A stretch of 64,000 nt of DNA from Streptomyces sp. ISL-43 (GCF_018614195.1 NZ_JAGGOT010000064.1:1-64000); one strand, 5' to 3'. Shown: positions 52,964-62,674, counted from the first letter of the stretch. Numbers and translations are program-made. Notes: generated from the sequence alone by a model not told the origin.

Positions 52964-53329
52964 GTGACCACCGAAGCAGCGCCGCCCCCGAGCAGCGCGG
53001 GAACGCCGCCGGCGAGCCCCGCGGCCGAAGAGTTCGTACGCGTCCAGCAGAGCGCGGAGTTCGCCGGACTGCGCCGCGCGCACCGTTCCTTCGCCTTCCC
53101 GCTCACCGTGGCGTTCATCGCCTGGTACCTGCTCTACGTCCTGCTCTCCAACTACGCGGGCGGCTTCATGGGGACGAAGCTCTTCGGCAACATCAACGTC
53201 GCCCTCGTCCTCGGCCTCGCCCAGTTCGCGACGACCTTCCTCATCGCCTGGCTGTACTCGCGCCACGCGGCGGCCCAGCTCGACCCGAAGGCCTCGGCCA
53301 TCAAGGCACGGATGGAGGCCGGAGAATGA
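52964..53329 (+). CDS. DUF485 membrane protein (acetate symporter partner)
   Basis: The 121-residue protein has a Pro/Ala-rich N-terminus and two transmembrane helices (about 50-72 and 87-108), the DUF485 layout that usually stands directly upstream of actP-type symporters. The GTG at 52964 is chosen because AGGAGAG lies 7 bp upstream; a TTG at 52919 with GGAGG 5 bp upstream is an alternative. Its stop overlaps the symporter ATG. Confidence 0.87.
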   Translation: MTTEAAPPPSSAGTPPASPAAEEFVRVQQSAEFAGLRRAHRSFAFPLTVAFIAWYLLYVLLSNYAGGFMGTKLFGNINVALVLGLAQFATTFLIAWLYSRHAAAQLDPKASAIKARMEAGE

Positions 53330-54981
53330 GCGCCCCGCTCCTGGTGGCCGCGGGCACGGCGGCCACGGCGGGCACGACCGTCGCCGCCGGCGCCTCCGAG
53401 CACCGCCCGCTGATCATCACCCTGTTCGGACTGTTCGTCGTCGCCACCCTGGGCATCACGATCTGGGCCGGCCGCCAGACCAAGGACGCCGCCGACTTCT
53501 ACGCGGGCGGCCGCCAGTTCACCGGTTTCCAGAACGGCCTGGCCATCTCCGGCGACTACATGTCCGCCGCGTCCTTCCTCGGCATCGCGGGCGCCATCGC
53601 GCTCTTCGGCTACGACGGCTTCCTCTACTCCATCGGCTTCCTCGTCGCCTGGCTGGTCGCTCTGCTCCTCGTCGCCGAGCCGCTGCGCAACTCCGGCCGC
53701 TACACGATGGGCGACGTGCTCGCGTACCGGATGCGCCAGCGCCCCGTGAGGACCGCCGCCGGCACCTCCACCATCGTCGTGTCGATCTTCTACCTGCTCG
53801 CCCAGATGGCCGGCGCCGGCGTGCTCGTCTCGCTGCTCCTGGGCATCACCAGCGACCTCGGCAAGGTCGTGATCGTCTCGCTGGTCGGCGTCCTGATGAT
53901 CCTCTACGTCACCATCGGCGGGATGAAGGGCACCACCTGGGTCCAGATGATCAAGGCCGTGCTGCTCATCGCGGGCACCCTGCTGATCACCTTCCTGGTG
54001 CTGGTCAAGTTCAACTTCAACATCTCCGACCTGCTCGGCAAGGCCGCCGACAACAGCGAGCAGGGCGTGAAGTTCCTGGAGCCGGGTCTGAAGTACGGCA
54101 AGGACTCGATCACGAAGCTGGACTTCATCTCGCTGGGCCTCGCCCTGGTCCTGGGCACCGCCGGACTGCCGCACATCCTGATCCGCTTCTACACGGTGCC
54201 CACGGCGAAGGCCGCCCGTAAGTCCGTGAACTGGGCCATCGGCATCATCGGCGCCTTCTACCTGATGACGATCGTCCTCGGCTTCGGCGCCGCGGCCCTG
54301 CTCAAGCGGGCCGACATCATCGCCTCCAACAAGGCCGGCACCACCGCGGCCCCGCTGCTCGCCCAGGAGATCGGCGGCGGCGCGGGCTCCACCGGCGGCG
54401 CGATCCTGCTCGCCGTGATCTCGGCGGTGGCCTTCGCCACCATCCTCGCGGTCGTCGCGGGTCTGACGCTGGCCTCCTCCTCGTCCTTCGCCCACGACAT
54501 CTACGTGAACGTGATCCGCAAGGGCAAGGCCACCGAGAAGGAAGAGGTACGGGCGGCCCGCTGGTCCACCGTGGTCATCGGCGCCGCCGCCATCGGCCTC
54601 GGCGCCCTGGCCCGCGACCTCAACGTGGCGGGCCTCGTCGCCCTCGCCTTCGCGGTCGCCGCCTCCGCCAACCTGCCGACGATCCTCTACAGCCTCTTCT
54701 GGAAGCGCTTCACCACCCAGGGAGCGCTGTGGTCCATCTACGGCGGCCTGGTCTCCTCGGTCGTCCTGGTGCTCTTCTCCCCGGTCGTGTCCGGGAAGCC
54801 CACCTCGATGTTCAAGGGCGCCGACTTCTACTGGTTCCCCCTGGAGAACCCCGGCATCATCTCCATCCCGCTCGGCTTCCTGCTGGGGTGGCTGGGAACC
54901 GTCCTCTCCAAGGAGAAGGCCGACCCGCAGAAGTTCGCGGAGCTCGAGGTCCGGTCACTCACCGGAACCGGCGCCCACTGA
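53326..54981 (+). CDS. Sodium:solute symporter, cation/acetate type
   Basis: The 551-residue membrane protein has about 13 transmembrane segments and sodium/solute symporter motifs such as FYAGGRQFTGFQNGLAISGDYMSAASFLG split across helices 1-2 and GTAGLPHILIRFYTVP. It matches ActP/MctC-type transporters for acetate and other short monocarboxylates. ATG overlaps the DUF485 stop (ATGA), the typical actP arrangement. Confidence 0.92.
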   Translation: MSAPLLVAAGTAATAGTTVAAGASEHRPLIITLFGLFVVATLGITIWAGRQTKDAADFYAGGRQFTGFQNGLAISGDYMSAASFLGIAGAIALFGYDGFLYSIGFLVAWLVALLLVAEPLRNSGRYTMGDVLAYRMRQRPVRTAAGTSTIVVSIFYLLAQMAGAGVLVSLLLGITSDLGKVVIVSLVGVLMILYVTIGGMKGTTWVQMIKAVLLIAGTLLITFLVLVKFNFNISDLLGKAADNSEQGVKFLEPGLKYGKDSITKLDFISLGLALVLGTAGLPHILIRFYTVPTAKAARKSVNWAIGIIGAFYLMTIVLGFGAAALLKRADIIASNKAGTTAAPLLAQEIGGGAGSTGGAILLAVISAVAFATILAVVAGLTLASSSSFAHDIYVNVIRKGKATEKEEVRAARWSTVVIGAAAIGLGALARDLNVAGLVALAFAVAASANLPTILYSLFWKRFTTQGALWSIYGGLVSSVVLVLFSPVVSGKPTSMFKGADFYWFPLENPGIISIPLGFLLGWLGTVLSKEKADPQKFAELEVRSLTGTGAH

Positions 54982-55018
54982 TACCCAGCGCCCGAGCGAA
55001 TTGATCCGAGTACCGTCC

Positions 55019-55052
55019 GTGGCCGTGTCGTATTTCCCTACGACACGGCCAC
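55019..55052 (+). terminator. Perfect hairpin terminator after the symporter gene
   Basis: GTGGCCGTGTCGTA and TACGACACGGCCAC form a perfect 14-bp stem with a 6-nt loop, 38 bp after the stop codon. Confidence 0.8.
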
Positions 55053-55176
55053 GCCGCGTCTCGTTCTTTCGGGCGCCCCTACGCGCCACACCCGTCGCGT
55101 AGGCTCGGATACGGCGCGAGCGCTCTATCCATGGCTCGGCAAACCTCTACGAACCGGACAGGGGAGGGGGCCCACA

Positions 55177-56166
55177 GTGCTTCTCGACACCTACGGCCGC
55201 GTGGCCACTGACCTGCGCGTCTCGCTCACCGACCGGTGCAATCTGCGCTGCACGTACTGCATGCCCGAGGAGGGCCTGCAGTGGCTCGGCAAGTCCGATC
55301 TGCTGACCGACGACGAGATCGTCCGGCTGATCGACATCGCCGTCACCCGGCTCGGCATCAAAGAGGTCCGCTTCACCGGCGGCGAGCCCCTCCTGCGCCC
55401 CGGCCTCGTCGGAATCGTGGAGCGGTGCGCGGCCCTGGAGCCCCGCCCCAAGATGTCGCTGACCACCAACGGCATCGGCCTCAAGCGCACCGCGCAGGCC
55501 CTCAAGGCCGCCGGCCTGGACCGGGTGAACGTTTCTCTGGACACCCTGCGTCCCGAGGTCTTCAAGACCCTCACCCGGCGCGACCGCCACCACGACGTCA
55601 TCGACGGCATGGCCGCCGCCCGCGAGGCCGGCCTCACCCCCGTCAAGGTCAACGCCGTGCTCATGCCCGGGCTGAACGACGACGAGGCCCCCGACCTGCT
55701 CGCCTGGGCCGTGGAGAACGAGTACGAGCTCCGCTTCATCGAGCAGATGCCCCTCGACGCCCAGCACGGCTGGAAGCGCGACGGCATGATCACCGCCGGG
55801 GACATCCTGGAATCCCTGCGCACCCGCTTCACGCTCACCGAGGAAGGCTCCGAGGAGCGCGGCTCCGCCCCGGCCGAGCGCTGGGTCGTCGACGGCGGCA
55901 CGGCCACCGTCGGAGTCATCGCGTCCGTCACCCGTCCGTTCTGCGGCGCCTGCGACCGTACGCGCCTGACGGCCGACGGCCAGATCCGCACGTGCCTCTT
56001 CGCCACCGAGGAGTCGGACCTGCGCGCGGCCCTGCGCTCGGACGCCCCGGACGAGGAGATCGCCCGCCTGTGGAAGGTGGCGATGTGGGGCAAGAAGGCC
56101 GGGTCCGGCCTCGACGACCCGACCTTCCTGCAGCCCGACCGCCCGATGTCGGCGATCGGCGGCTGA
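55177..56166 (+). CDS. moaA: GTP 3',8-cyclase of molybdopterin synthesis
   Basis: The 329-residue radical SAM enzyme converts GTP to 3',8-cyclo-GTP, the first step of molybdenum cofactor synthesis. The SAM cluster motif CxxxCxxC is C21/C25/C28 (DRCNLRCTYCMPEEG). A second 4Fe-4S site uses C256, C259 and C273. The C-terminal Gly-Gly needed for activity is present. GTG start. No other mo genes are adjacent. Confidence 0.95.
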   Translation: MLLDTYGRVATDLRVSLTDRCNLRCTYCMPEEGLQWLGKSDLLTDDEIVRLIDIAVTRLGIKEVRFTGGEPLLRPGLVGIVERCAALEPRPKMSLTTNGIGLKRTAQALKAAGLDRVNVSLDTLRPEVFKTLTRRDRHHDVIDGMAAAREAGLTPVKVNAVLMPGLNDDEAPDLLAWAVENEYELRFIEQMPLDAQHGWKRDGMITAGDILESLRTRFTLTEEGSEERGSAPAERWVVDGGTATVGVIASVTRPFCGACDRTRLTADGQIRTCLFATEESDLRAALRSDAPDEEIARLWKVAMWGKKAGSGLDDPTFLQPDRPMSAIGG

Positions 56167-56205
56167 CGCCCCGCCCCGAAGGACGGTCCGGAGGGCTCGC
56201 GGCGG

Positions 56206-56478
56206 CTACGGCCGCTGCGAGCCCTCGGGCTGTACCCACTCGTCGAGCTTCACGACGTCCTTGAGGAAACCGCGCACCCCCAGGAACTGGGAGAGCTGCT
56301 CGCGGTGTTCCTCGCACGCCAGCCACGTCTTGCGGCGCTCGGGGGTGTGCAGCTTGGGGTTGTTCCACGCCAGGACCCAGGCGGCCGCGTCGCGGCAGCC
56401 CTTGGCGGAACAGGTGGGTGCGTCGTTCCCGGCGGCAGGCGTGCGGGGCGTGTCGAATGCGTCGTCAAGGGGAGTCAC
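56206..56478 (-). CDS. Small conserved actinobacterial protein, unknown function
   Basis: The 90-residue soluble protein has CSAKGCRDAAAWVLAWNNPKLH in its middle, CEEH and a Trp-rich composition. The cysteines may bind a metal. No transmembrane segments. Such proteins are found in many actinobacteria next to moaA-region genes. Its start is not supported by a strong Shine-Dalgarno. Confidence 0.72.
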   Translation of the reverse strand: MTPLDDAFDTPRTPAAGNDAPTCSAKGCRDAAAWVLAWNNPKLHTPERRKTWLACEEHREQLSQFLGVRGFLKDVVKLDEWVQPEGSQRP

Positions 56479-56614
56479 GGCTCAACCCTAAGACGGAAAG
56501 ACGACGCCGAGCAGCCACGGGGGGAGCTGCCCGGCGTCGGTCCGTCACTCCGACGGGGGATGCGGAGCGCGTAGGCAGTATGTCACGCAGGACCCTGTGC
56601 GGTGCACTGGAACG

Positions 56615-56947
56615 TCATGATTGATCTGAGCTTTTCTTGAGGTTTCCCTCGCCCAGCGCGGGGTGCACCGGAGTCGGCACGAAGTGCGACGGCAGGGAGG
56701 GCGTCGACTCGCGCCCCGCGTTGGCGATGACCACCGCCACGTACGGCAGAAGGGCGCCCGCGACGAGCGTCACGATGGCCACCGGGCGCTGCACGTTCCA
56801 CAGGAGGACCGTCGCGACGACCGACAGGGTCCTGATGACCATCGAGATCACATACCGGCGCTGGCGACCCCGTACGTCCTCGGCGAGGCCCATCCGCGCC
56901 CCCGTGATCCGGAAGACCTCGGACCCGTTCCGCTTCGTCCGCTCCAC
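56615..56947 (-). CDS. DUF3099-domain membrane protein
   Basis: The 110-residue protein begins at a GTG (start of conserved ERTKRNGSEVFRITGARMGL) and has DVRGRQRRYVISMVIRTLSV followed by two transmembrane helices, the DUF3099 pattern. Upstream in-frame sequence is low-complexity and not conserved-looking. Function unknown. Confidence 0.82.
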   Translation of the reverse strand: MERTKRNGSEVFRITGARMGLAEDVRGRQRRYVISMVIRTLSVVATVLLWNVQRPVAIVTLVAGALLPYVAVVIANAGRESTPSLPSHFVPTPVHPALGEGNLKKSSDQS

Positions 56948-57132
56948 AACCCACCACCCGATCGACGGCCGACCGCCGGACACTCCCCGGCCCGGACCCT
57001 CCCACGGTACGCCGCCCGCCCGGGGCCGGGCAGAGGGGGTGTCCCCCGAATGGAGCCGTCCGAAATGCGCGGTAGGCCGGACGAGCCGAGACTGGGCCCA
57101 CATGCGTACAACGCGCCAGGAGGAGGCTCGAC

Positions 57133-57411
57133 ATGGGTTGGTTGTGGGCGATCATCGTCGGTTTTGTACTGGGTCTGATAGCCCGGGCGATCCTGCCGGG
57201 CAAGCAGCACCAGCCCCTGTGGCTGACCACGATCTTCGGCATCCTCGGCGCGGTGCTCGGCAACGCGGTGGCCACGTGGATCGGCGTCAACGAGACCAAG
57301 GGCATCGACTGGGTCCGGCACTTGCTGCAGCTTGCCGGAGCAGTCGTGGTCGTCGGTCTCGGTGACCTGGTCTACAACGCGGTCCGGGGCGACAAGCGGC
57401 GGATGACCTAG
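57133..57411 (+). CDS. GlsB/YeaQ/YmgE-family stress membrane protein
   Basis: The 92-residue protein has three short hydrophobic helices with WLWAIIVGFVLGLIARAILPG and GILGAVLGNAVATWIG, the transglycosylase-associated (GlsB/YeaQ) pattern. AGGAGG lies 7 bp before the ATG. It is divergent from the DUF3099 gene. It is usually stress-induced; precise role unknown. Confidence 0.9.
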   Translation: MGWLWAIIVGFVLGLIARAILPGKQHQPLWLTTIFGILGAVLGNAVATWIGVNETKGIDWVRHLLQLAGAVVVVGLGDLVYNAVRGDKRRMT

Positions 57412-57429
57412 ACGAAGGACGAGGCATGG

Positions 57430-57472
57430 CGCGGGGGCCGGCCCGGACAGTGCGTCCGGACCGGCCCCCGCG
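57430..57472. terminator. Bidirectional terminator between glsB-like gene and tyrS
   Basis: CGCGGGGGCCGG...GGAC pairs with GTCC...CCGGCCCCCGCG around a 5-nt loop in the convergent gap. Confidence 0.75.
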
Positions 57473-57493
57473 TCGCGCGCGGTACGGGCCCCG

Positions 57494-58759
57494 CTATCCG
57501 GTGACCTCGACCGCGGCCAGGTTCTTCTTGCCGCGGCGCAGCACCAGCCAGCGCCCGTGCAGCAGGTCCTCCTTGGCGGGGACCGCGTCCTCGGCGGTGA
57601 CCTTGACGTTGTTCACGTAGGCACCGCCCTCCTTCACGGTCCGGCGGCCGGCCGACTTGCTGGCGACCAGTCCGGTCTCCACGAGGAGGTCCACGACCAG
57701 GCCCGGCTCGGCGACCTCGGCGTGCGGCAGCTCGGACAGGGCCGCGGCCAGCGTGGCCTCGTCCAGGTCCGCCAGCTCGCCCTGGCCGAACAGCGCCTTG
57801 GACGCCGCGATGACGGCGGCGCACTGGCCGGCGCCGTGCACCAGCGTCGTCAGCTCCTCCGCGAGCGCCCGCTGGGCGGCGCGCGCCTGCGGCCGCTCGG
57901 CGGTCTGCGCCTCCAGCTCCTCCAGCTCCTCGCGGGACTTGAAGGAGAGGATGCGCATGTAGGTGGAGACGTCCCGGTCGTCCACGTTCAGCCAGAACTG
58001 GTAGAACGCGTACGGGGTGGTCATCTCCGGGTCGAGCCAGACGGCGCCGCTCTCGGACTTGCCGAACTTGGTGCCGTCCGCCTTGACCATCAGCGGGGTC
58101 GCGATGGCGTGGACGTGCGCGTCCGGCTCCACCCGGTGGATCAGGTCGAGACCGGCGGTCAGGTTGCCCCACTGGTCGGAGCCGCCCTGCTGCAGCACGC
58201 AGCCGTGGCGCCGGTACAGCTCCAGGAAGTCCATGCCCTGGAGCAGCTGGTAGCTGAACTCCGTGTAGCTGATGCCCTGGTCGGACTCCAGCCGCTTGGC
58301 GACCGAGTCCTTCGTCAGCATCTTGTTGACGCGGAAGTGCTTGCCGATGTCCCGGAGGAACTCGATGGCGGACATGCCCGCCGTCCAGTCCAGGTTGTTC
58401 ACCATGACCGCCGCGTTCTCGCCCTCGAAGGACAGGAACGGCTCGATCTGGGAGCGCAGGCGCGTCACCCAGTTCGCGATGGTCTCCGGGTCGTTCAAGG
58501 TGCGCTCGGCGGTAGGCCGCGGGTCACCGATCTGCCCGGTGGCCCCGCCGACCAGCGCCAGCGGACGGTTGCCCGCCAGCTGGAGCCGGCGCACGGTGAG
58601 GACCTGCACCAGGTGCCCCACGTGCAGCGAGGCCGCCGTCGGGTCGAAGCCGCAATAGAACGTGACGGGACCGTCCGCGAACGCCTTGCGCAGCGCTTCT
58701 TCGTCGGTGGACTGGGCGAAGAGCCCGCGCCACTTCAGTTCGTCGACGATGTCCGTCAC
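57494..58759 (-). CDS. tyrS: Tyrosyl-tRNA synthetase
   Basis: The 421-residue class I synthetase charges tRNA-Tyr. The HIGH-like motif is HVGHL (about 47) and the KMSKS-like is KFGKS (about 233). A C-terminal S4-like RNA-binding domain (about 355-415, KSAGRRTVKEGGAYVNN) is present. Length and order fit bacterial TyrS. It is followed by the terminator at 57430. Confidence 0.96.
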   Translation of the reverse strand: MTDIVDELKWRGLFAQSTDEEALRKAFADGPVTFYCGFDPTAASLHVGHLVQVLTVRRLQLAGNRPLALVGGATGQIGDPRPTAERTLNDPETIANWVTRLRSQIEPFLSFEGENAAVMVNNLDWTAGMSAIEFLRDIGKHFRVNKMLTKDSVAKRLESDQGISYTEFSYQLLQGMDFLELYRRHGCVLQQGGSDQWGNLTAGLDLIHRVEPDAHVHAIATPLMVKADGTKFGKSESGAVWLDPEMTTPYAFYQFWLNVDDRDVSTYMRILSFKSREELEELEAQTAERPQARAAQRALAEELTTLVHGAGQCAAVIAASKALFGQGELADLDEATLAAALSELPHAEVAEPGLVVDLLVETGLVASKSAGRRTVKEGGAYVNNVKVTAEDAVPAKEDLLHGRWLVLRRGKKNLAAVEVTG

Positions 58760-58854
58760 GGTTCTGGGTCTCCTTGGCGAGGTGGAACAGAGAGCTGAGG
58801 GGTTCCCCGCCAGTCTAGGCGGGGAAGGTGCGCACCTCAGACCCCTTTACGTGA

Positions 58855-60246
58855 TCAGACTCCCTTGCTGACGGAGCTCATGTTGAAGTCCGGGATCCGC
58901 AGCGCCGGCATCGCGGCCCGGGTGAACCAGTCGCTCCACTCGCGCGGCAGGGTCTTCTCTGTCCGGCCGGCCTCCGAGGCCCGTGACAGCAGGTCCACGG
59001 GGGACTCGTTGAACCGGAAGTTGTTGACCTCGCCGACGACCTGCCCGTCCTCCACCAGGTAGACGCCGTCCCGGGTCAGACCCGTGAGCAGCAGCGTGGC
59101 CGGGTCCACCTCGCGGATGTACCACAGGCAGGTCAGCAGCAGACCGCGCCCGGTGTCCGCGACCATCTCCTCCAGGGACTTCTCGCCGCCCCCGTCCAGG
59201 ATCAGGTTCCCGAACGTCGGGGAGACCGGCAGCCCGGTCAGGCCCGCGCTGTGCCGGGTCGAGGTCAGCCGGGCCAGCTCGCCGTCCTTGATCCACTCGG
59301 TCGCCGGGACCGGCAGGCCGTTGTCGAAGACGGACGCGTCGTCGCCGGAGCTGTGCGCGATCACGAACGGCGCGGACTCCAGGCCCGGCGCGTTCGGATC
59401 GCTGCGCAGGGTCAGCGGCAGCGGGGACAGCCGCTCGCCGAGCCGGGTGCCGCCGCCGGGCTTGGAGAAGACCGTGCGGCCCTCCACCGCGTCCCGGGCC
59501 GACGCCGACCACATCTGGTAGATCAGCAGGTCCGCCACGGCCGTGGGCGGCAGCAGGGTCTCGTACCGCCCGGCGGGCAGGTCGATCTTCCGCTCCGCCC
59601 AGCCGAGCCGTACGGCCAGCTCCGCGTCCAGCACGGTCGGGTCCACGTCCTTGAAGTCCCGCGTTCCGCGGCCCGCCCAGGCGGAGCGCAGCCGGTCCGG
59701 GGACTTCGCGTTGAGCTCCAGGGTGCCGTTGGGCTGGTCGTGGCGCAGGCGCAGCCCCGTAGAGGTGCCCATGTAGCTGGAGACCAGCTCGTGGTTGGCG
59801 AAGCCGTACAGCTCGCGGCCGCCCGCGCGGGCCCGGGCGAAGGCCTCGCCGAGGGCCGGGGCGAAGTCCGCGAAGACCGCCGAGGAGGTCTCGGCCGGGG
59901 CGTCGGTGAAGTCCGGCAAGGACGGGGTGCCGGTGACCAGCGGCTGTGCGTCCTCCGCCGGTCCGGCGCCGCGCGCGGCCGCCTCGGCGGCCCGGACCAG
60001 CGGCTCCAGGTCCTGCGCCGTGACGGCGGAGCGCGAGACGACCCCCGAGGCCGTGCCCTCCTTGCCGTCGACGGTGGCGATGACGGTCAGGGTCCGGCCG
60101 CGGGTGACGCCGTTCGTGGTGAGCGCGTTGCCCGCCCAGCGCAGGTTGGCCGTCGACTCCTCGTCGGCGATGACGACGCAGCCGTCGGCGGTGGACAGCT
60201 CGAGCGCCCGCTCGACGATCTCGTGGGGACGGGTTCGCGGGCTCAT
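58855..60246 (-). CDS. PmbA/TldE-type metallopeptidase partner
   Basis: The 463-residue protein belongs to the TldD/PmbA family but lacks the HExxxH motif, as PmbA/TldE subunits do. Its N-terminus (EIVERALELSTADGCVV) and C-terminus (EVNNFRFNESPVDLLSR) fit the family. ATG overlaps the TldD stop (ATGA). The TldD-TldE heterodimer is a protease that processes modified peptides. Confidence 0.92.
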   Translation of the reverse strand: MSPRTRPHEIVERALELSTADGCVVIADEESTANLRWAGNALTTNGVTRGRTLTVIATVDGKEGTASGVVSRSAVTAQDLEPLVRAAEAAARGAGPAEDAQPLVTGTPSLPDFTDAPAETSSAVFADFAPALGEAFARARAGGRELYGFANHELVSSYMGTSTGLRLRHDQPNGTLELNAKSPDRLRSAWAGRGTRDFKDVDPTVLDAELAVRLGWAERKIDLPAGRYETLLPPTAVADLLIYQMWSASARDAVEGRTVFSKPGGGTRLGERLSPLPLTLRSDPNAPGLESAPFVIAHSSGDDASVFDNGLPVPATEWIKDGELARLTSTRHSAGLTGLPVSPTFGNLILDGGGEKSLEEMVADTGRGLLLTCLWYIREVDPATLLLTGLTRDGVYLVEDGQVVGEVNNFRFNESPVDLLSRASEAGRTEKTLPREWSDWFTRAAMPALRIPDFNMSSVSKGV

Positions 60247-61766
60247 CGGCCGGCCTCCTGCGTGGTGTTCAGGATGTTCACGTCGCGGAACAGCGCGGAC
60301 GGGCAGCCGTGCGAGACGGCCGCGACCTGGCCCGGCTGGGCCTTGCCGCAGTTGAAGGCGCCGCCCAGGACGTACGTCTGCGGGCCGCCCACCTTCTCCA
60401 TCGAGCCCCAGAACTCGGTGGTCGTGGCCTGGTAGGCCACATCGCGCAGCTGCCCGGCAAGCTTCCCGTTCTCGATCCTGAATGCCCTCTGCTGGGTGAA
60501 CTGGAAGTTGTAGCGCTGCATGTCGATCGACCAGGAGCGGTCGCCGACCACGTAGATCCCGCGCTCCACCCCGCCGATCAGGTCCTCCGTCGACAGTCCG
60601 CCCGGATCCGGCCGGAGCGAGACGTTCGCCATGCGCTGGACGGGCACGTGCCCGGGGGAGTCGGCGTAGGCGCAGCCGTTGGAGCGGCCGAGGCCGGTCA
60701 GCTTCGCGATCCGCCGGTCCGTCTGGTAGCCGGCCAGGGTGCCGTCCTTGACCAGGTCCCAGCTCTGCGCCTCGACGCCCTCGTCGTCGTACCCGATGGT
60801 GGCCAGCCCGTGCTCCGCCGTCCGGTCGCCCGTCACGTTCATGATCGGGGAGCCGTAGGACAGCTTGCCCAACTGGTCGAAGGTGGCGAAGGAGGTCCCC
60901 GCGTACGCCGCCTCGTAGCCCAGCGCCCGGTCCAGCTCGGTGGCGTGGCCGATGGACTCGTGGATGGTGAGCCACAGGTTGGAGGGGTCCACGACCAGGT
61001 CGTAGCGCCCGGCCTCGACGCTCGGCGCCCGCATCTTCTCGGCGAGCAGGCCCGGGATCCGCTCCAGCTCGGAGTTCCAGTCCCAGCCGGTGCCGGTCAG
61101 GTACTCCCAGCCGCGCCCGGCCGGCGGGGCGATGGTGCGCATGGAGTCGAACTCGCCGGTGGTGGCGTCGACGGCGACGGCGGTGAGCTGCGGGTGGACG
61201 CGCACCCGCTGCTGGGTGGTGCTGGTGCCCGCGGTGTCGGCGTAGAACTTGTTCTCGTGGACGGCCAGCAGCGAGGCGTCCACGTGGGCCACCCCGTCGG
61301 CCGCGAGCAGCCGCGCGCTGAAGTCGGCGAGCAGCGCCGCCTTCTCCGTGTCCGGCACGTCGAAAGGGTTCACGTCGTAGGCCGAGACCCACGTCTTGTC
61401 GGCGTGCACCGGCTCGTCGGCGAGCTCGACCCGCTCGTCGGAGCCGGCGGCCTTGATCACCTGCGCGGAGAGCTTCGCCATGGCCACGGCCTGCGAGGCC
61501 ACCTTGGCGGCGCCGTCCATGGTCAGGTCCACACCGGAGGCGAACCCCCAGCTGCCCCCGTGCACCACTCGGACCGCGTAGCCGAGGTCGGTGGTGTCGG
61601 ACCCGCCGGAGGGCTTGGCGTCCCGCAGCCGCCACGAGGCGCTGCGGATCCGCTCCAGACGGAAGTCGGCATGGTCGGCGCCCAGCGCGCGGGCCCGGGC
61701 GAGCGCCGCGTCGGCGAGCGCCCGCAAGGGCAGCGCGGTGAAGGCCGCGTCGATGGAATGGGGCAC
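60243..61766 (-). CDS. tldD: TldD-type metallopeptidase subunit
   Basis: The 507-residue protein has the family zinc motif HESIGH (His269, Glu270, His274) in LTIHESIGHATELD and the late GAFNCGKAQPGQ. The GTG at 61766 has GGAGGACC upstream and is preferred. Coupled to the PmbA gene downstream. Shared promoter region with fabG (divergent). Confidence 0.92.
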   Translation of the reverse strand: MPHSIDAAFTALPLRALADAALARARALGADHADFRLERIRSASWRLRDAKPSGGSDTTDLGYAVRVVHGGSWGFASGVDLTMDGAAKVASQAVAMAKLSAQVIKAAGSDERVELADEPVHADKTWVSAYDVNPFDVPDTEKAALLADFSARLLAADGVAHVDASLLAVHENKFYADTAGTSTTQQRVRVHPQLTAVAVDATTGEFDSMRTIAPPAGRGWEYLTGTGWDWNSELERIPGLLAEKMRAPSVEAGRYDLVVDPSNLWLTIHESIGHATELDRALGYEAAYAGTSFATFDQLGKLSYGSPIMNVTGDRTAEHGLATIGYDDEGVEAQSWDLVKDGTLAGYQTDRRIAKLTGLGRSNGCAYADSPGHVPVQRMANVSLRPDPGGLSTEDLIGGVERGIYVVGDRSWSIDMQRYNFQFTQQRAFRIENGKLAGQLRDVAYQATTTEFWGSMEKVGGPQTYVLGGAFNCGKAQPGQVAAVSHGCPSALFRDVNILNTTQEAGR

Positions 61767-61825
61767 GGAGGTCCTCCCGGAGTCGGGGCAGATGGCACGA
61801 TCATGTCGCGCCACGGGTTGCCGTG

Positions 61826-61843
61826 CCTACATCTTTCTGTAGG
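61826..61843. promoter_or_regulatory. Inverted repeat between tldD and fabG
   Basis: CCTACA (61826-61831), TCTTTC and TGTAGG (61838-61843) form a perfect inverted repeat in the divergent region between tldD and fabG. A second repeat GGTTT...AAACC (61910-61928) is closer to fabG. Candidates for an operator of the fatty-acid genes. Confidence 0.35.
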
Positions 61844-61949
61844 GACTCGACAGAGCCCGTACCGAGGCGCTGTCGGAGCCGATTCTCCGTATGGGGTACA
61901 TGACCTATAGGTTTTTGGTATTCAAACCGCTAGTCGAAAGGGTGATCCG

Positions 61950-62669
61950 TTGAGCCGCTCGGTTCTCGTCACCGGAGGAAACCGGGGCATCGGCCTCGCC
62001 ATCGCCCGAGCCTTCGCGGAGGCCGGCGACAAGGTCGCGATCACGTACCGGTCGGGTGAGCCCCCGGCGGAGCTCACGGCCCTGGGCGTGCTTGCGGTTC
62101 GCTGCGACATCACCGACTCCGAGCAGGTCGACCAGGCGTACAAGCAGGTCGAGGACGCGCACGGCGCGGTCGAGGTCCTGGTCGCCAACGCGGGCATCAC
62201 CAAGGACACGCTGCTGATGCGCATGTCCGAGGAGGATTTCTCCTCGGTCGTCGACACCAACCTCACCGGCACCTTCCGCGTGGTCAAGCGCGCGAACCGC
62301 GGCATGCTCCGCGCCAAGAAGGGCCGCGTCGTCCTGATCTCCTCGGTCGTCGGTCTGCTCGGCTCGGCCGGCCAGGCCAACTACGCGGCCTCCAAGGCCG
62401 CGCTGGTCGGCTTCGCCCGCTCCCTCGCCCGTGAGCTGGGCTCCCGCAACATCACCTTCAACGTCGTCGCCCCGGGCTTCGTGGACACCGACATGACGAA
62501 GGTGCTCACCGACGAGCAGCGTGCGGGCATCGTCGGCCAGGTGCCCCTGGGCCGTTACGCGCAGCCCGAGGAGATCGCGGCTGCCGTCAGCTTCCTGGCG
62601 TCCGACAACGCCGCGTACATCACCGGAGCCGTCATTCCCGTTGACGGCGGATTGGGCATGGGTCACTGA
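61950..62669 (+). CDS. fabG: 3-oxoacyl-ACP reductase
   Basis: The 239-residue SDR reduces 3-oxoacyl-ACP with NADPH in fatty acid synthesis. Cofactor motif TGGNRGIG, NAG at about 81-83, and catalytic S132, Y145, K149 (GQANYAASKAALV). Starts at TTG, with GAAAGGG as ribosome-binding sequence. It is followed by fabI after 5 bp, a conserved streptomycete pair resembling mabA-inhA of mycobacteria. Confidence 0.94.
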   Translation: MSRSVLVTGGNRGIGLAIARAFAEAGDKVAITYRSGEPPAELTALGVLAVRCDITDSEQVDQAYKQVEDAHGAVEVLVANAGITKDTLLMRMSEEDFSSVVDTNLTGTFRVVKRANRGMLRAKKGRVVLISSVVGLLGSAGQANYAASKAALVGFARSLARELGSRNITFNVVAPGFVDTDMTKVLTDEQRAGIVGQVPLGRYAQPEEIAAAVSFLASDNAAYITGAVIPVDGGLGMGH

Positions 62670-62674
62670 TCACC

